A DNA stretch of 64,000 nt, from the NCBI RefSeq assembly GCF_014770435.1, contig NZ_CP061739.1, positions 2,480,001 to 2,544,000 on the forward strand, in the 5' to 3' direction. Shown here piece by piece: positions 1-10,083 of this stretch (within the stretch, counting starts at the first letter, position 1; every line of letters starts with the position of its first letter). The notes under the pieces were generated by a model, which was given only the letters and a program-made list of their open reading frames with translations, made no database searches and was not told where the DNA came from. The position numbers were made by a program, and so were the translations under genes. Source of the DNA: Psychrobacter sp. 28M-43. GTDB lineage: Bacteria; Pseudomonadota; Gammaproteobacteria; Pseudomonadales; Moraxellaceae.

Positions 1-670
1 TACTTAGATAACTGGCAGGGTTTTCTTGCAAGGCCGTAACCGCTTCTTCGATAGCTGATTGTGGATTACTTGAAGTGTCTGCGCCAGTTGTCCCCTCTGC
101 CTCAGGAACAGCGTTTTGTACTGGCTGGGGCGCTGTAGGCAACATGCTATTATTTGGCAAACGCTGATTACTTATTCCGCTTGCTAGCATATCACTTTGG
201 TCTAATGGCATCGCCTCTGGCATTTTAATAACGGTTTCTTTATCGTTAGCATCAGCGATAATGACTGAATTCCAATCAACAGCCACGAGCGTATAATCGC
301 TGTCTTTTAGCCCATCACCGATGCGGTAATTTTTGACTTCGCCATTGACATTCAATAAGGCGGAAGACATGCTCTCAGGCATGGCTAGCAGTACGCCTTT
401 GAGCTCAATGTTGGGAGGTGGTTGCACGGCTGCAGTGATAGGATCGGGATCAGCAAAGATTGCAAATAAGCCACTATAATCGTTGGTAGATTTGGCACTA
501 TTTTGTAGAGTTGCTAAAGGCAATGCAGGTGCTAAAGGCGCTGCTAGCAATAGCCATAAAAGGCGGGCCGCTGTCCAGCATAACCAAGCAATGGCTAACA
601 ATAATAGCCAACCTGAAAAGCGATTAAGAGTATTGATAATAGGTTTTAGGCTTGCGGCGATATTAAGCAT
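1..670 (-). CDS. gspC: Type II secretion system protein GspC (partial, N-terminal part)
   Basis: The reading frame starts at ATG 670 and is still open at the window edge after about 223 residues, so the C-terminus is missing. It has a short cytoplasmic N-terminus, one hydrophobic membrane segment at about residues 18-45, and then a periplasmic region with the homology-region pattern IELKGVLLAMPES followed by YRIGDGL, typical of GspC/PulC. The visible end is a Pro/Gln/Ser-rich linker, where family members carry a PDZ or coiled-coil domain further on. GspC links the inner-membrane assembly platform to the outer-membrane secretin GspD. The start codon directly follows the gspN stop codon (TAA then ATG), and GGGGGCG upstream serves as ribosome binding site, so gspN and gspC are co-transcribed. 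Confidence 0.88.
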   Translation of the reverse strand, partial: MLNIAASLKPIINTLNRFSGWLLLLAIAWLCWTAARLLWLLLAAPLAPALPLATLQNSAKSTNDYSGLFAIFADPDPITAAVQPPPNIELKGVLLAMPESMSSALLNVNGEVKNYRIGDGLKDSDYTLVAVDWNSVIIADANDKETVIKMPEAMPLDQSDMLASGISNQRLPNNSMLPTAPQPVQNAVPEAEGTTGADTSSNPQSAIEEAVTALQENPASYLS

Positions 671-1498
671 TTAGTTCGCCCCCAAACCAGCTAACAATGG
701 CTGGCGCACACTGACAACTGGCGTATCTTGAGGGGCTTGTCCTTTATACTCAGGCATGTTCTCTAGCAAGCGCTGCGTCAGACTGACATCGAGCATATTA
801 TCGCTGTCGAGATACAGATCTCCCAAACGCTTATCTTGATTATTCAATAAATTGATATGCAGCAAATCTCTATTGTCTTTTTGCTCTGTACTAAGCTCAG
901 CTCTTAGAGCAGGCATCGTAATATAAAAAACTTTGCCACCACTAGGATAGCCTACCTCACCACCAATCCAAGTCAATTGACCATCCGCTGCACTAAATCC
1001 GCCAACATCTTTAGCAGGCTCACTATTAGATGCGTCATTTTTATCAGACTGGCGCGTTAACGATACATTGTTTACTTGAATAGGGGTATTTGGCAGCTGC
1101 CAGTTGACCATACTCGCTAGCGTCTCAGGTGCAATTTTCCCACTCATGTTGTCAACTTGCCATGAGTTCAAACCAAGTTTAACTTGCCCATTCAGACGTG
1201 TCTGTGCTGAGTGGATATTAACATCCGCACCTAGCTTACCTATGAGTAACTGCCAAGGCTGCCATGACCATTCTGCCATACCTGTAAGCGACGTCGATGA
1301 CATAGGCAATTGCCAAATGGCAGCACCTTGCCATACGTTGCCAGATACATGCTGGACATAAGGCGTATCTGGCGCGTATTTCTCAAGTAACCATGCTGCT
1401 GGCATTTGCAAAACAGCAAATAGCGCAAACAACACAAACCCCACTAGCCACCAGAGCTTACGGGGACGTTTATGAGAAAACTCAGATACTTGGGCCAC
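671..1498 (-). CDS. gspN: Type II secretion system protein GspN
   Basis: About 275 residues with one N-terminal membrane segment (around LWWLVGFVLFALFAVLQMP) followed by a periplasmic domain. The motifs DTPYVQHVSGNVWQGAA and WSWQPWQLLIGKLGADV are typical of GspN, an accessory inner-membrane component of type II secretion. I chose the GTG at 1498, which has AAGAG about ten bases upstream. The frame stays open upstream to a TTG at 1591, but that codon lies inside a strong terminator hairpin and the extra residues look unlike coding sequence. The stop abuts the gspC start, and this gspN-before-gspC order occurs in Acinetobacter relatives (from memory of the family). Confidence 0.85.
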   Translation of the reverse strand: MAQVSEFSHKRPRKLWWLVGFVLFALFAVLQMPAAWLLEKYAPDTPYVQHVSGNVWQGAAIWQLPMSSTSLTGMAEWSWQPWQLLIGKLGADVNIHSAQTRLNGQVKLGLNSWQVDNMSGKIAPETLASMVNWQLPNTPIQVNNVSLTRQSDKNDASNSEPAKDVGGFSAADGQLTWIGGEVGYPSGGKVFYITMPALRAELSTEQKDNRDLLHINLLNNQDKRLGDLYLDSDNMLDVSLTQRLLENMPEYKGQAPQDTPVVSVRQPLLAGLGAN

Positions 1499-1565
1499 AG
1501 TCGTACAACTCTTATATAAGACAAAAACGTCATTATCATAACAAACAATGGCATATAGATGACAG

Positions 1566-1622
1566 AAAAAAAGCCAGTATCTTTTTGCCAAAATACTGGC
1601 AGTAAAGATACTGGCTTTTATT
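1566..1622 (-). terminator. Bidirectional-looking terminator downstream of the H-NS-like gene
   Basis: AAGCCAGTATC at 1571-1581 pairs with GATACTGGCTT at 1607-1617. On the minus strand the hairpin is followed by a run of seven T, so it should end transcripts from the H-NS-like gene. A third copy of the arm sequence (TACTGGC) sits in the loop and could form a competing shorter hairpin. Confidence 0.75.
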
Positions 1623-1727
1623 TTCTCGAAAGCAGCTCTATCTATCGCTAAATGATTGTAAATAAACCATTATCAATAGCAATTTCAAGCTGGCTCACAG
1701 AAAGGTATTTTATAAGAAAACAGCTAA

Positions 1728-2051
1728 TTAAATAGCAAAATCTTCGATATCACGACCTGCTGCTAGCGCTTCAACCAACCACGTTGGCTTACGGCCACGT
1801 CCAGTCCAAGTTTCACTATGATCATCAGTATTGCGATATTTAATACTGCGTTTTTTCTCTAACTTTTCACCAGCTTTCAGTATCTCTTCGATCGTTGCAT
1901 TGCTATCTTCTGCAATCTGCTCGAACTGCATATAGGCATCATACAAACGTTGATGTTGTTTTTTAGCGATAAGTTGTTGAGCGTTTTCAGTGATAGCACG
2001 TAACTCATCTACGTTCAAATTTTCTAAATCAATTGCGTTATTTTTGCTCAT
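1728..2051 (-). CDS. H-NS-family nucleoid-associated DNA-binding protein
   Basis: 107 residues. The N-terminal two thirds are charged and helical (residues 8-70, coiled-coil-like), as expected for the oligomerisation region. The C-terminus carries the H-NS DNA-binding signature: YRN, then SETWTGRGRKPTWL, with the hydrophobic core RGRKP that inserts in the minor groove of AT-rich DNA. Members silence horizontally acquired and AT-rich genes and often repress themselves. GGAT lies six bases before the ATG. Upstream is about 1 kb of very AT-rich, gene-free DNA, a plausible autoregulatory target, which is inference. It is of the short H-NS type and not of the MvaT type. Confidence 0.9.
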   Translation of the reverse strand: MSKNNAIDLENLNVDELRAITENAQQLIAKKQHQRLYDAYMQFEQIAEDSNATIEEILKAGEKLEKKRSIKYRNTDDHSETWTGRGRKPTWLVEALAAGRDIEDFAI

Positions 2052-3033
2052 AATAAATCCAACTATAAAATAAGAGTGTGGCCTCTATTGAGGTATTGTT
2101 TTTCGTGAAATAATGCAGTGAACAAATTATTCATTAGCCATTAAATCTATTCATCAAATATAATTAATTCTAAAGAATATTTAATTTCTAATAACAGCCC
2201 GAACAATCCATTATAAATAGAAAATATATAGCGATAGATGCTCATTGTATCCATTTTAAATAAAATTAGTTTTAGATAAATCTAAACACACAAGTCATCA
2301 TTCTTTATATATTACTATTATAGCTTCGAAATCACTTTCTAATAATAAAATAAAATTCTAGTATTATAACTACTGCTAGAATTTCACAATACTATTTCGA
2401 CAAAAATCTACTGTTAAAATAATAGAGTAGTAAGTCAATGCACTATACTCTCAAATACTGCTAATCTTGAGGGATAGTTTTGCATTAGCTCTATAACTTG
2501 CTATGTCGTTCCTATAGTGCTTTCTGAAGAAGTTAACCATTTCATATAAAAATCTATTATCCAAATAGCTTTCGATTTCTTAATAAGAAACAAGTAAAAC
2601 TTTGGCTATTATCATCGAAATTTATTTTATTTATATACGATCAATATATTAACTATACGCCATATAAAGTCAGTATAGCAATTTTTAAAACCAAACGTCA
2701 CTAATCATAATTATTTTTTGGTATAAACGGTCAATATAGAGTATAGAAGGTAGTAAGTATACTAGCTAATGTAATAATTAATAGTATTAAACCAGTACTA
2801 AATAAACTTAAGTTTAATCGTTTAAATATTAAGAGTATATTATATAAATTAAAAACATTTTTAATAACAAATTAGTTTAGTTATGTTAAAAAGCATCAAT
2901 TTAATTATATTTTTGGATATAGTTAATCCTTTATAAAAGAGCTACAGCGTTAACCTCGCTTAAAGTATGACATATACATCTGCACTCAGTTGCCTTAGAT
3001 CTTTTTTAAATTGAATCAACTATAGCAAGCATT
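2052..3033. other. Long AT-rich intergenic region between the H-NS-like gene and ssb
   Basis: Nearly 1 kb with no supportable gene on either strand, visibly richer in A and T than the surrounding coding DNA. It contains the promoter region of the H-NS-like gene and, at its far end, one copy of a MITE-like repeat. Scattered TATA-like words make individual promoter calls unreliable. The combination of AT-richness and position next to an H-NS gene suggests H-NS binding, which the sequence alone cannot prove. Confidence 0.6.
2917..3024 (+). repeat. MITE-like dispersed repeat, copy A
   Basis: A stretch of about 108 bases closely matches, in inverted orientation, a stretch at 42034-42143. The shared core runs from TATAGTTAATCC through AGCTACAGCGTTAACCTCGCT to CTCAGTTGCCTT and ends AAATTGAATCAACTATA. 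The two ends are imperfect inverted repeats of each other (TATAGTTAATCC against TATAGTTGATTC, 10 of 12 matching). It carries no reading frame. This is the architecture of a miniature inverted-repeat element; the terminal TA could be a target duplication, as in IS630/Tc1-type elements, but no parent transposase is in the window. Confidence 0.7.
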
Positions 3034-3064
3034 AAAAAAGCCCTGCAGTTGCAGGGCTTTTTTA
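3034..3064. terminator. Rho-independent terminator of ssb
   Basis: AAAAAAGCCCTGCA, a short loop, then TGCAGGGCTTTTTT. This is a GC-rich stem with A/T runs on both sides, directly downstream of the ssb stop codon on the minus strand. The symmetry means it can work in both directions. Confidence 0.9.
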
Positions 3065-3093
3065 GCATTTTTACATTCTATGTCTTATCATCA

Positions 3094-3717
3094 TCAGAAC
3101 GGAATATCATCATCTACAGGGCCGTCTGGCATTGCTGTAGGCTTAGATTGTGCAGGTTTCTGTGCTGGCTGATTGAACTGGTTTTGCTGAGCAGGCGCTT
3201 GATTATTAAAGCTATTCTGACCACCTTGAGCAGCTGGTTGGTTGTAGCCGCCTTGATGTGCCATCTGATTATTTGCTTGCTGACCAAAGTTATTTTGATT
3301 GTTTTGGCCACCTTGATTATTATAGCCGCCACTCTGACCTTGGTTTTGACCACCAAAGCTATCTCCACCTTGACCACCGCCAGTTTGACCATCAAGCATC
3401 TGCATTTGTTCAGCACGAATCTCAGTAATATAACGGTCTTGACCACTTTGGTCTTGGTATTTACGTGTACGCAAACTACCTTCGATATAGACTTTGCTGC
3501 CTTTGCGCAGGTATTGCGCTGCGATTTCACCTAGACGGTTGAAAAGTGCGATACGATGCCACTCTGTCGCTTCTCTTTTTTCGCCGCTTTGTTTGTCTGT
3601 CCACTGCTCTGATGTCGCAACCGAGATATTGGTTACGCTACCGCCATTGCTGAATTGGCGTGCCTCAGGATCTGCCCCGAGGTTACCGATGATGATAACT
3701 TTATTGACTCCGCGCAT
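3094..3717 (-). CDS. ssb: Single-stranded DNA-binding protein SSB
   Basis: 207 residues. The N-terminal OB fold (about 1-110) opens with [18 protein letters not shown] and contains [35 protein letters not shown], classical SSB. It is followed by a long low-complexity linker rich in Gly, Gln and Asn (about 115-195) and ends in the acidic tip DDDIPF, which recruits partners such as PriA, RecO and Exo I. The protein binds single-stranded DNA as a tetramer in replication, recombination and repair. At 207 residues it is longer than E. coli SSB (178) because of the linker. priA and uvrA are also in this window. Confidence 0.97.
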   Translation of the reverse strand: MRGVNKVIIIGNLGADPEARQFSNGGSVTNISVATSEQWTDKQSGEKREATEWHRIALFNRLGEIAAQYLRKGSKVYIEGSLRTRKYQDQSGQDRYITEIRAEQMQMLDGQTGGGQGGDSFGGQNQGQSGGYNNQGGQNNQNNFGQQANNQMAHQGGYNQPAAQGGQNSFNNQAPAQQNQFNQPAQKPAQSKPTAMPDGPVDDDIPF

Positions 3718-4026
3718 GATACCGTCCTTTTACTTATGAATAATTTAATAAACTGTTTTAATCGTTATCTGATAGCATCATTTGATACTATCGATTGTAT
3801 AATTTTACTTTAACCAATTTTTATCGAAATATCTATAGGCTACCTATGGTGCACGTCAGTATATGTCGCTTAGATACTCTATCTTGGTACATTAGTCGTA
3901 TTGTAGAGTTCAATAGATAATAGATAAATATGCTGCTATTTTGCCATTTTAAGACGCTGAAGAACACCGTCTACCTTTATCAATATTGCATAGCACCTAA
4001 CTTATTATCAAATGATTTAGAAATTT
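3718..4026. other. Intergenic region upstream of ssb
   Basis: About 309 bases without a supportable gene, RNA or repeat. It must carry the ssb promoter and the 3' end of the DUF3833 transcript, but I see no clear terminator hairpin or operator. Confidence 0.5.
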
Positions 4027-4638
4027 CTAGTTAGCATCGGAAGGCTTGCGATGCATGCTCAATGTCACGCTACCCAGCTCTACGCCAAATTTTTTCATCA
4101 CTGAGCGATTGAGCATGACATCCTCATTGATAAGAAACATCCAATCATCGAACGTTACTTTGTAGGTTTTGTCCTCGACAGGTAACTCTAATAAGTAATT
4201 CCAGTGCAACGTATTGCCAACCACTTTCCCTGTTGCCTCGCCAATAACATCACCTGCCACACCTTTCCAGCTGCCATCTGTCTGCTCAGTCAGACGCCAT
4301 ATACGCTGCGATTTCGTGCCATCTGCCCACGAGAACTTCTCGTTTAAGATAATGACATCATCTCCCTCATGGGTTGCATCAATGTCGACATAAAAGCGCT
4401 TTTTGACTTCGCCATTTCGACCTTGGAACATACCCCAACCATCGATTTGACCCGAAAAAAACTCATGCATGTTGAGCGTTGGTGTGGCGTTCTGATATGC
4501 CTGAATATTTTGCGTAGCGCAACCAGAGGTCAGCAGCATGGCTGATAAACCAAGACCTACGGTTAACTTGGCTATTGAGCGATGCACCTTCTTTCTACCC
4601 TCGATGACACTACCAGACAACATCTTAAATTTACTCAT
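4027..4638 (-). CDS. DUF3833-family lipoprotein
   Basis: 203 residues. The N-terminus has a long charged stretch, a hydrophobic segment (about 27-37) and the lipobox LTSGC, placing the lipidated Cys at about residue 40. The mature part has the DUF3833 pattern: LNMHEFFSGQIDGWGMFQGRNGEVKKRF, then FSWADGTKSQRIWRLTEQTDGSW and WNYLLELPV. This is a beta-rich, lipocalin-like family of unknown function. AGGAA stands six bases before the ATG. It lies between ssb and the YajR-like gene, all on the minus strand, but gaps of 130-400 bases argue against one tight operon. Function unknown. Confidence 0.85.
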   Translation of the reverse strand: MSKFKMLSGSVIEGRKKVHRSIAKLTVGLGLSAMLLTSGCATQNIQAYQNATPTLNMHEFFSGQIDGWGMFQGRNGEVKKRFYVDIDATHEGDDVIILNEKFSWADGTKSQRIWRLTEQTDGSWKGVAGDVIGEATGKVVGNTLHWNYLLELPVEDKTYKVTFDDWMFLINEDVMLNRSVMKKFGVELGSVTLSMHRKPSDAN

Positions 4639-4767
4639 ATTAATTCCTTTTAAATAGAGATAAATAGTTAGTTTCTACTTATTGATACTGATGGTTTATG
4701 AGATTGCTGTCTGTGCAATTTTTGCTATTTGGCTTCACTTCCGTATACAACTACAAGTATAAAGCTG

Positions 4768-6132
4768 CTATATATCTAGCGGACTCTGCGCCAAACTCGA
4801 TAGCTGCTGACGTGAATCGTCCGTCAACTGTGTTTTATCTAACTTTAGATAGGCGACTTGCTCTTTTGCCATGACGACCAGCTCGTCAACGCCATCTACT
4901 GCTAGCATTTGTCGTGACCAATCTTGGATATTGATATCTTTGGGAATAGTAACCGTTGTGCTCGATAGATAAGGTGGCTGAGAGATGGGAATGATGATAA
5001 GCAATGCGGCACCCATAATAATAGCCAGTATGCCCCATGCCAACAAATTAGGTTGGCTTAATAACAGGCCGCCCATTGCCCCGCCTACAAATGCACCAAA
5101 GAACTGACTAGAAGAATTAAGCCCCATTGCGGTCGCTTTGTTGGCGACTGGTGCGCGCTTAGATATCCATGAAGGAATCGTCGCCTCAAGTAGGTTAAAG
5201 CCCATAAAGTACAGCAGCAAACCCAATATGATACCAACACCGACCTGACTACCAAGCGCGAGTATTGCTAAAGCGGCGGTCATTAATGCAATTGCACCCA
5301 AAAACACCTGACGCATTTTGCGTTTCTTTTCGGCGATGATAATAAAAGGTATCGCGATGGCGAAACCAATAAACAATAGTGGCAAATACACCATGCCTTG
5401 CTGACGTACTGACAAGCCAAGTACGTCACTGAGCTGGTGCGGCAATATCACAAATATCGCCGTCATCGTTAGGTGTAGCGCAAAGATGCCGATATGTAAG
5501 CGGTTAAGATCACCAATCTTGAGGACAGTAGCCAACTGTTGACCAATGGTTTTGTTATCTAGATTGTGCTTGAGCACGCGCATAGGTGTCGGTACTACTA
5601 CTAATAGCAGCATCGCCAATATAGCAAATCCTGATGTTAGCCAAAACAGTCCAGAGATACCGAGCGAGCCGACTAATAATGGCCCAAAAGCAAAAGCCAG
5701 CATGATAGAGGTCGCAATCGTCAGACCCATCGTGGCCATCGCTTTGGTACGCATTTCCTCACGAGTCACATCAGCCAGTAACGCCATCAGCACAGCAGAG
5801 ACCGCGCCACTACCTGCCAGCGCCCGACCAATGATCACTTCGTAAATATCTGTCGCATTTGCCGCAATCATGCCGCCGACAGCGAATAGTATCAATCCCA
5901 AAAAGATAATAGGCTTACGCGGAAATTTATCAGCAGCCAAACTCATCGGTATCTGAAAGATGGCCTGCCCTAATCCATAAATACCAACGGCCAACCCAAT
6001 CAAAAACGGCGTCGCGTGTGCGTAATTGTCACCGTAGACAGAAAATACCGGCACAATCATAAACAAGCCAATCATACGTAAGGCAAAGATGCCACCGACT
6101 CCGAGGATTGCCCGTTTCTCTACGCTATTCAT
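4768..6132 (-). CDS. yajR: YajR-like major facilitator superfamily transporter
   Basis: 454 residues with twelve predicted membrane segments up to about residue 385. The MFS motif A between segments 2 and 3 is visible as SLAADKFPRKP (about 64-74). After the last segment comes a soluble tail of about 65 residues (DINIQDWSRQMLAVDGVDELVVMAKEQVAYLKL) with the pattern of a ferredoxin-like domain, as in E. coli YajR, which has the same length. The natural substrate of YajR is not settled. The position beside uvrA and ssb is usual in related gamma-proteobacteria. The next gene, uvrA, is divergent. Confidence 0.85.
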   Translation of the reverse strand: MNSVEKRAILGVGGIFALRMIGLFMIVPVFSVYGDNYAHATPFLIGLAVGIYGLGQAIFQIPMSLAADKFPRKPIIFLGLILFAVGGMIAANATDIYEVIIGRALAGSGAVSAVLMALLADVTREEMRTKAMATMGLTIATSIMLAFAFGPLLVGSLGISGLFWLTSGFAILAMLLLVVVPTPMRVLKHNLDNKTIGQQLATVLKIGDLNRLHIGIFALHLTMTAIFVILPHQLSDVLGLSVRQQGMVYLPLLFIGFAIAIPFIIIAEKKRKMRQVFLGAIALMTAALAILALGSQVGVGIILGLLLYFMGFNLLEATIPSWISKRAPVANKATAMGLNSSSQFFGAFVGGAMGGLLLSQPNLLAWGILAIIMGAALLIIIPISQPPYLSSTTVTIPKDINIQDWSRQMLAVDGVDELVVMAKEQVAYLKLDKTQLTDDSRQQLSSLAQSPLDI

Positions 6133-6864
6133 ACTTGCCTCACTGGTTGATCATTGCTGGTTGCTCATTGCTATCTTTCGCGACTAACACTTGCGCCATA
6201 CCATGATTTATCACTACTGGTTTATCAAGGCATTGGCCTATAAATCAAGCCCCCTAGTATAAGACATTCGCCGTTTGGTTGCCGAGACTTTTGTCTTACT
6301 GGTGCAGTAACGTATGCGCCCTCAACCCAAGCCATTCATATTACGAGATTATTTTGTTACCAAGTGCATCAGATGTACAGTCATGCCTTGAATAATGCTG
6401 TCACCATGACAATAAAGTAAAACGTTATCAGCACAATTAATGGCTAACTCACCATATCCACGTAACGACGAACGCTTCTATAAAATGACATTTTTGGTCA
6501 AAACCATAACAAATGATGCCTGTTACTTAACACTGATTTGATTTAGATTTGCTTAGTCCTATAAAAAATCATCATAGGAGCGACAAGCAACATAAAGCCA
6601 AACAACAATAGAAAATGAATAACTAGGCTGGCATAACTTTTACCTTATCAATATATGTACCTTTTATAACGACACTATTTATAACGACTGTTTTGTTTAT
6701 AACGTTACCCTTTATAACAACGCTACTTATAACAACACTATTTATAACAACATCATAAATTTAGAATTATTCACGTTTTAACCAATCATTTTATTGATCT
6801 GTACTTACTTTTTGATTTGAGATATTTCCCAATCCCCTTTTAGCAAATAGGAAACCTGTAACCG
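6133..6864. other. Divergent intergenic region between the YajR-like gene and uvrA
   Basis: 732 bases without a gene. It must hold the promoters of both divergent genes. The only clear structure is a direct-repeat array at about 6663-6748, listed separately. No LexA-type palindrome was recognised in front of uvrA; Moraxellaceae are known to lack LexA, so absence is expected. Confidence 0.5.
6663..6748 (+). repeat. Phased direct repeats of TTTATAAC upstream of uvrA
   Basis: TTTATAAC (one copy CTTATAAC) occurs six times, beginning at 6663, 6678, 6696, 6711, 6726 and 6741. Spacing is 15 bases except one step of 18. Most copies continue as RACRC. The array ends about 115 bases before the uvrA start. 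It could be slippage-generated or a multi-site protein-binding array; the sequence does not decide. Confidence 0.75.
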
Positions 6865-9771
6865 ATGGCACATGACCATATCGCAATACGCGGCGCACGT
6901 ACTCATAATTTAAAAAACATTGATTTAGACATCCCACGAGATAAATTTGTGGTAATCACTGGCCTATCTGGCTCTGGTAAATCTTCATTGGCATTCGATA
7001 CGCTATATGCCGAAGGGCAACGTCGTTATGTCGAAAGCTTATCGGCATACGCGCGTCAGTTCCTCTCGCAAATGGAGAAACCTGACGTCGATAGTATCGA
7101 GGGTCTATCCCCCGCGATTGCTATCGAGCAAAAATCAACCAACCATAACCCACGCTCGACCGTCGGTACGATTACCGAAATTTATGACTATCTGCGCCTG
7201 CTATATGCACGCATCGGTACGCCATATTGCCCTGAGCACGGTGAGCCAATGGTCGCGCAGTCGGTCACTGAGATGGTCGATCAGGTCATGGCCTTGCCAG
7301 ATGATACTAAGATTATGATTTTGGCACCGGTCATTCGTGAGCGTAAAGGTGAGCATACCGTCTTGCTTGAGCAGCTGATTGGTCAAGGTTTTGTCCGTGT
7401 GCGCGTCGACGGCGATGTCTATGACACTGATGAGCTACCGACCCTAGATAAAAAGAAAAAACATACCATCGAAGTGGTAGTCGATCGATTTAAAGTTCGT
7501 GATGACTTGGGCAACCGTGTCGCTGAGAGCTTAGAGACGGCGCTACGTTTGGGACAAGGACTGGTCACGCTGCATTTTATGGATGGTAATCCAAAAGAAG
7601 GCGGTGACGAAAACCAAGTGATGTCAGCCAAGCATTCATGCCCTGTCTGTGATCGTGCGGTGCCTGAGCTTGAGCCACGTATGTTCAGTTTTAACAACCC
7701 ATACGGTGCATGCCCAAGCTGTGATGGCCTCGGGAAACGTCAATATTTCGCCGCTGAAAAACTGATTACTCATCATGAGAAGTCACTTAACCAAGGCGCA
7801 ATCAATGGTTGGGACAAACGTCATGCGTACTATTTTGGCTTGCTTAGCACGGTCTGTAAGCATTTCAAAATCGATATGGATGCGCCGTGGCAAGATCTGT
7901 CAAAAGAGCAGCAAGACCTAATCATGCAAGGCTCTGGTAAAGAAAAGCTGACTTTCAACTTTACTGATGAGCGCGGTCGCAAAACGAATAAGACCGTACC
8001 GTTTGAAGGTGTGCTTCCTTATCTAGAGCGTCGTTATGCCAAGACGCAAAGTAACCTTGTGCGTGATGAGCTGGCAAAATATCTGGCTGATACTACTTGT
8101 AACGTCTGTGACGGCGCGCGCCTGAATGAAATCTCACGCAATGTCCGTGTTGATGATCAGACCATTGCAGAAATCGTTAAGCTGTCTATCGGTGATGCGG
8201 CAGATTATTATAAAACGCTAAAGATTGGCGGCCATAAAGGTGAAGTCGCCGAAAAAATCTTTAAAGAGATTAATGAGCGCTTAAACTTCCTCGTCAGCGT
8301 CGGGCTTGATTATTTAACACTAGCCCGCTCCGCCGAGACACTATCGGGTGGTGAAGCACAGCGTATTCGTCTGGCTAGCCAAATCGGTGCAGGTTTGATG
8401 GGTGTCATGTACGTACTTGATGAACCATCAATCGGTCTGCATCAGCGTGACAACGATCGTCTGCTAAAAACCCTAACGCGCTTGCGTGACTTGGGCAATA
8501 CAGTACTGGTCGTAGAGCATGACGAAGATGCGATTCGCCAAGCAGATCACGTGATTGATATCGGTATCGGTGCAGGCGTACATGGCGGTCATATTATCGC
8601 TCAAGGTACGGTCGATGACATCATGGCAAACAAAGAATCGCTGACTGGGCAATATATGTCTGGTAAGAAAAAAATCGAGATTCCAACTGTGCGTCATAAA
8701 GCCAAAACTATCGATGTAGAAGTCAAAGGTAAGGCCAAAGCCAAGAAAGTACCGATGACTATCGAGCTAAAAGGCGCGTCAGGTAACAACCTACACGATG
8801 TAGATTTGACCATTCCTGTTGGTATCATGACTTGTGTGACGGGTGTCTCAGGTTCGGGTAAATCAACTTTGATTAACCGTACGCTTATGCCATTGGCAGC
8901 GACACAGTTAAACAACGCCTCAACGCTGATTGCCGATAAATTTGAAAGCATTAGCGGTCTTGAGCATTTGGACAAAATGGTCGATATCGATCAAAGCCCA
9001 ATCGGTCGTACGCCGCGTTCAAACCCAGCGACTTATACTGGCGTGTTTACCCCTGTGCGTGAGATGTTTGCCCAGACGCAAGAAGCGCGCGCCCGTGGCT
9101 ATAAGCCTGGTCGCTTTAGCTTCAACGTAAAAGGCGGACGCTGTGAGATGTGCCAAGGTGATGGTCTTATCAAAGTTGAGATGCACTTCTTGCCTGATAT
9201 GTATGTGCCGTGTGATACCTGTGAAGGAAAGCGCTACAACCGAGAGACGCTAGAGATTCATTATAAAGGCAAAACCATCGCTGATGTGCTCGATATGACC
9301 GTTGAAGATGCCGTTGAGTTCTTCTCAGCGATACCAGCCATCTATCGTCGTCTGCAAGCACTGATGGATGTCGGTCTGAGCTATATTCGCTTGGGTCAGT
9401 CTGCGCCAACACTATCAGGTGGTGAGGCGCAACGTGTCAAACTGGCGCGTGAACTTGCTAAACGTGATACGGGACAGACGCTTTATATCTTGGATGAGCC
9501 AACCACTGGTTTGCATTTCCATGATATCGATAAGCTGCTCAATATCCTGCATGCTCTACGTGATAAAGGTAATACTATCGTCGTCATCGAACATAACTTG
9601 GATGTTATCAAGACGGCCGATTGGGTAATTGATCTAGGCCCTGAAGGCGGTAAAGGTGGCGGTATGATCATCGCTGAAGGTACGCCTGAACAAGTGGCTG
9701 AAGTCAAAGAATCCTACACGGGTATATTCTTAAAGCCAATGCTTGAGCAAGGTATGAAAGAAGTCAGCTAA
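6865..9771 (+). CDS. uvrA: Excinuclease ABC subunit A (UvrA)
   Basis: 968 residues, slightly longer than the usual 940. It is the damage-recognition ATPase of nucleotide excision repair and loads UvrB. First Walker A motif GLSGSGKSS at about 33-41, first zinc module with CPVC and CPSC (about 260-288), first ABC signature LSGGEAQR (about 494). Second Walker [10 protein letters not shown] at about 659, second zinc module CEMCQGDG with CDTCEGK (about 761-793), second signature [12 protein letters not shown] and Walker [13 protein letters not shown]. All key residues are present. AGGAAA precedes the ATG. A strong terminator follows directly, so it appears monocistronic. Confidence 0.98.
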   Translation: MAHDHIAIRGARTHNLKNIDLDIPRDKFVVITGLSGSGKSSLAFDTLYAEGQRRYVESLSAYARQFLSQMEKPDVDSIEGLSPAIAIEQKSTNHNPRSTVGTITEIYDYLRLLYARIGTPYCPEHGEPMVAQSVTEMVDQVMALPDDTKIMILAPVIRERKGEHTVLLEQLIGQGFVRVRVDGDVYDTDELPTLDKKKKHTIEVVVDRFKVRDDLGNRVAESLETALRLGQGLVTLHFMDGNPKEGGDENQVMSAKHSCPVCDRAVPELEPRMFSFNNPYGACPSCDGLGKRQYFAAEKLITHHEKSLNQGAINGWDKRHAYYFGLLSTVCKHFKIDMDAPWQDLSKEQQDLIMQGSGKEKLTFNFTDERGRKTNKTVPFEGVLPYLERRYAKTQSNLVRDELAKYLADTTCNVCDGARLNEISRNVRVDDQTIAEIVKLSIGDAADYYKTLKIGGHKGEVAEKIFKEINERLNFLVSVGLDYLTLARSAETLSGGEAQRIRLASQIGAGLMGVMYVLDEPSIGLHQRDNDRLLKTLTRLRDLGNTVLVVEHDEDAIRQADHVIDIGIGAGVHGGHIIAQGTVDDIMANKESLTGQYMSGKKKIEIPTVRHKAKTIDVEVKGKAKAKKVPMTIELKGASGNNLHDVDLTIPVGIMTCVTGVSGSGKSTLINRTLMPLAATQLNNASTLIADKFESISGLEHLDKMVDIDQSPIGRTPRSNPATYTGVFTPVREMFAQTQEARARGYKPGRFSFNVKGGRCEMCQGDGLIKVEMHFLPDMYVPCDTCEGKRYNRETLEIHYKGKTIADVLDMTVEDAVEFFSAIPAIYRRLQALMDVGLSYIRLGQSAPTLSGGEAQRVKLARELAKRDTGQTLYILDEPTTGLHFHDIDKLLNILHALRDKGNTIVVIEHNLDVIKTADWVIDLGPEGGKGGGMIIAEGTPEQVAEVKESYTGIFLKPMLEQGMKEVS

Positions 9772-9791
9772 TACCCTTAGTCCTGATTGAT

Positions 9792-9826
9792 AAAAGGCCA
9801 CTCTTTATAGGGTGGCCTTTTTTATT
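9792..9826 (+). terminator. Terminator of uvrA
   Basis: AAAAGGCCAC and GTGGCCTTTT form a stem with a ten-base loop, followed by TTTATT, starting about 20 bases after the uvrA stop codon. Confidence 0.9.
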
Positions 9827-10083
9827 GGTTGGTATAAGGCAAAGCGCAAACTGTAAGCTATGAATGGAAATCGATATATAAACTAAAACTTAAGTTACTT
9901 CGCTATGTTACCTTTCTTAATATTTATTAAAAATACTTAAAAGTTAAATGCGTTAATATTTAACTGGTGAGATATGACACGTAAGCGCATACGATATAGA
10001 AACAACTGGTTAATAACGGTATAGCACGTACGAATTGACGCTACCCACTCTTGTACGACCCCTGAAACTCTTAAGGACTTCTT

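Noticed and set aside
671..1591. Longer gspN starting at TTG 1591
   Set aside because: The extra residues overlap a strong terminator hairpin and lack a ribosome site; GTG 1498 fits better.
3049..3534. Hydrophobic reading frame on the plus strand over ssb
   Set aside because: It is the complement of the Gln/Asn-rich ssb linker, is Leu/Thr-repetitive, and has no start site evidence.
8473..8975. Open frames on the minus strand inside uvrA
   Set aside because: They are antisense to a well-conserved gene and show no family motif.
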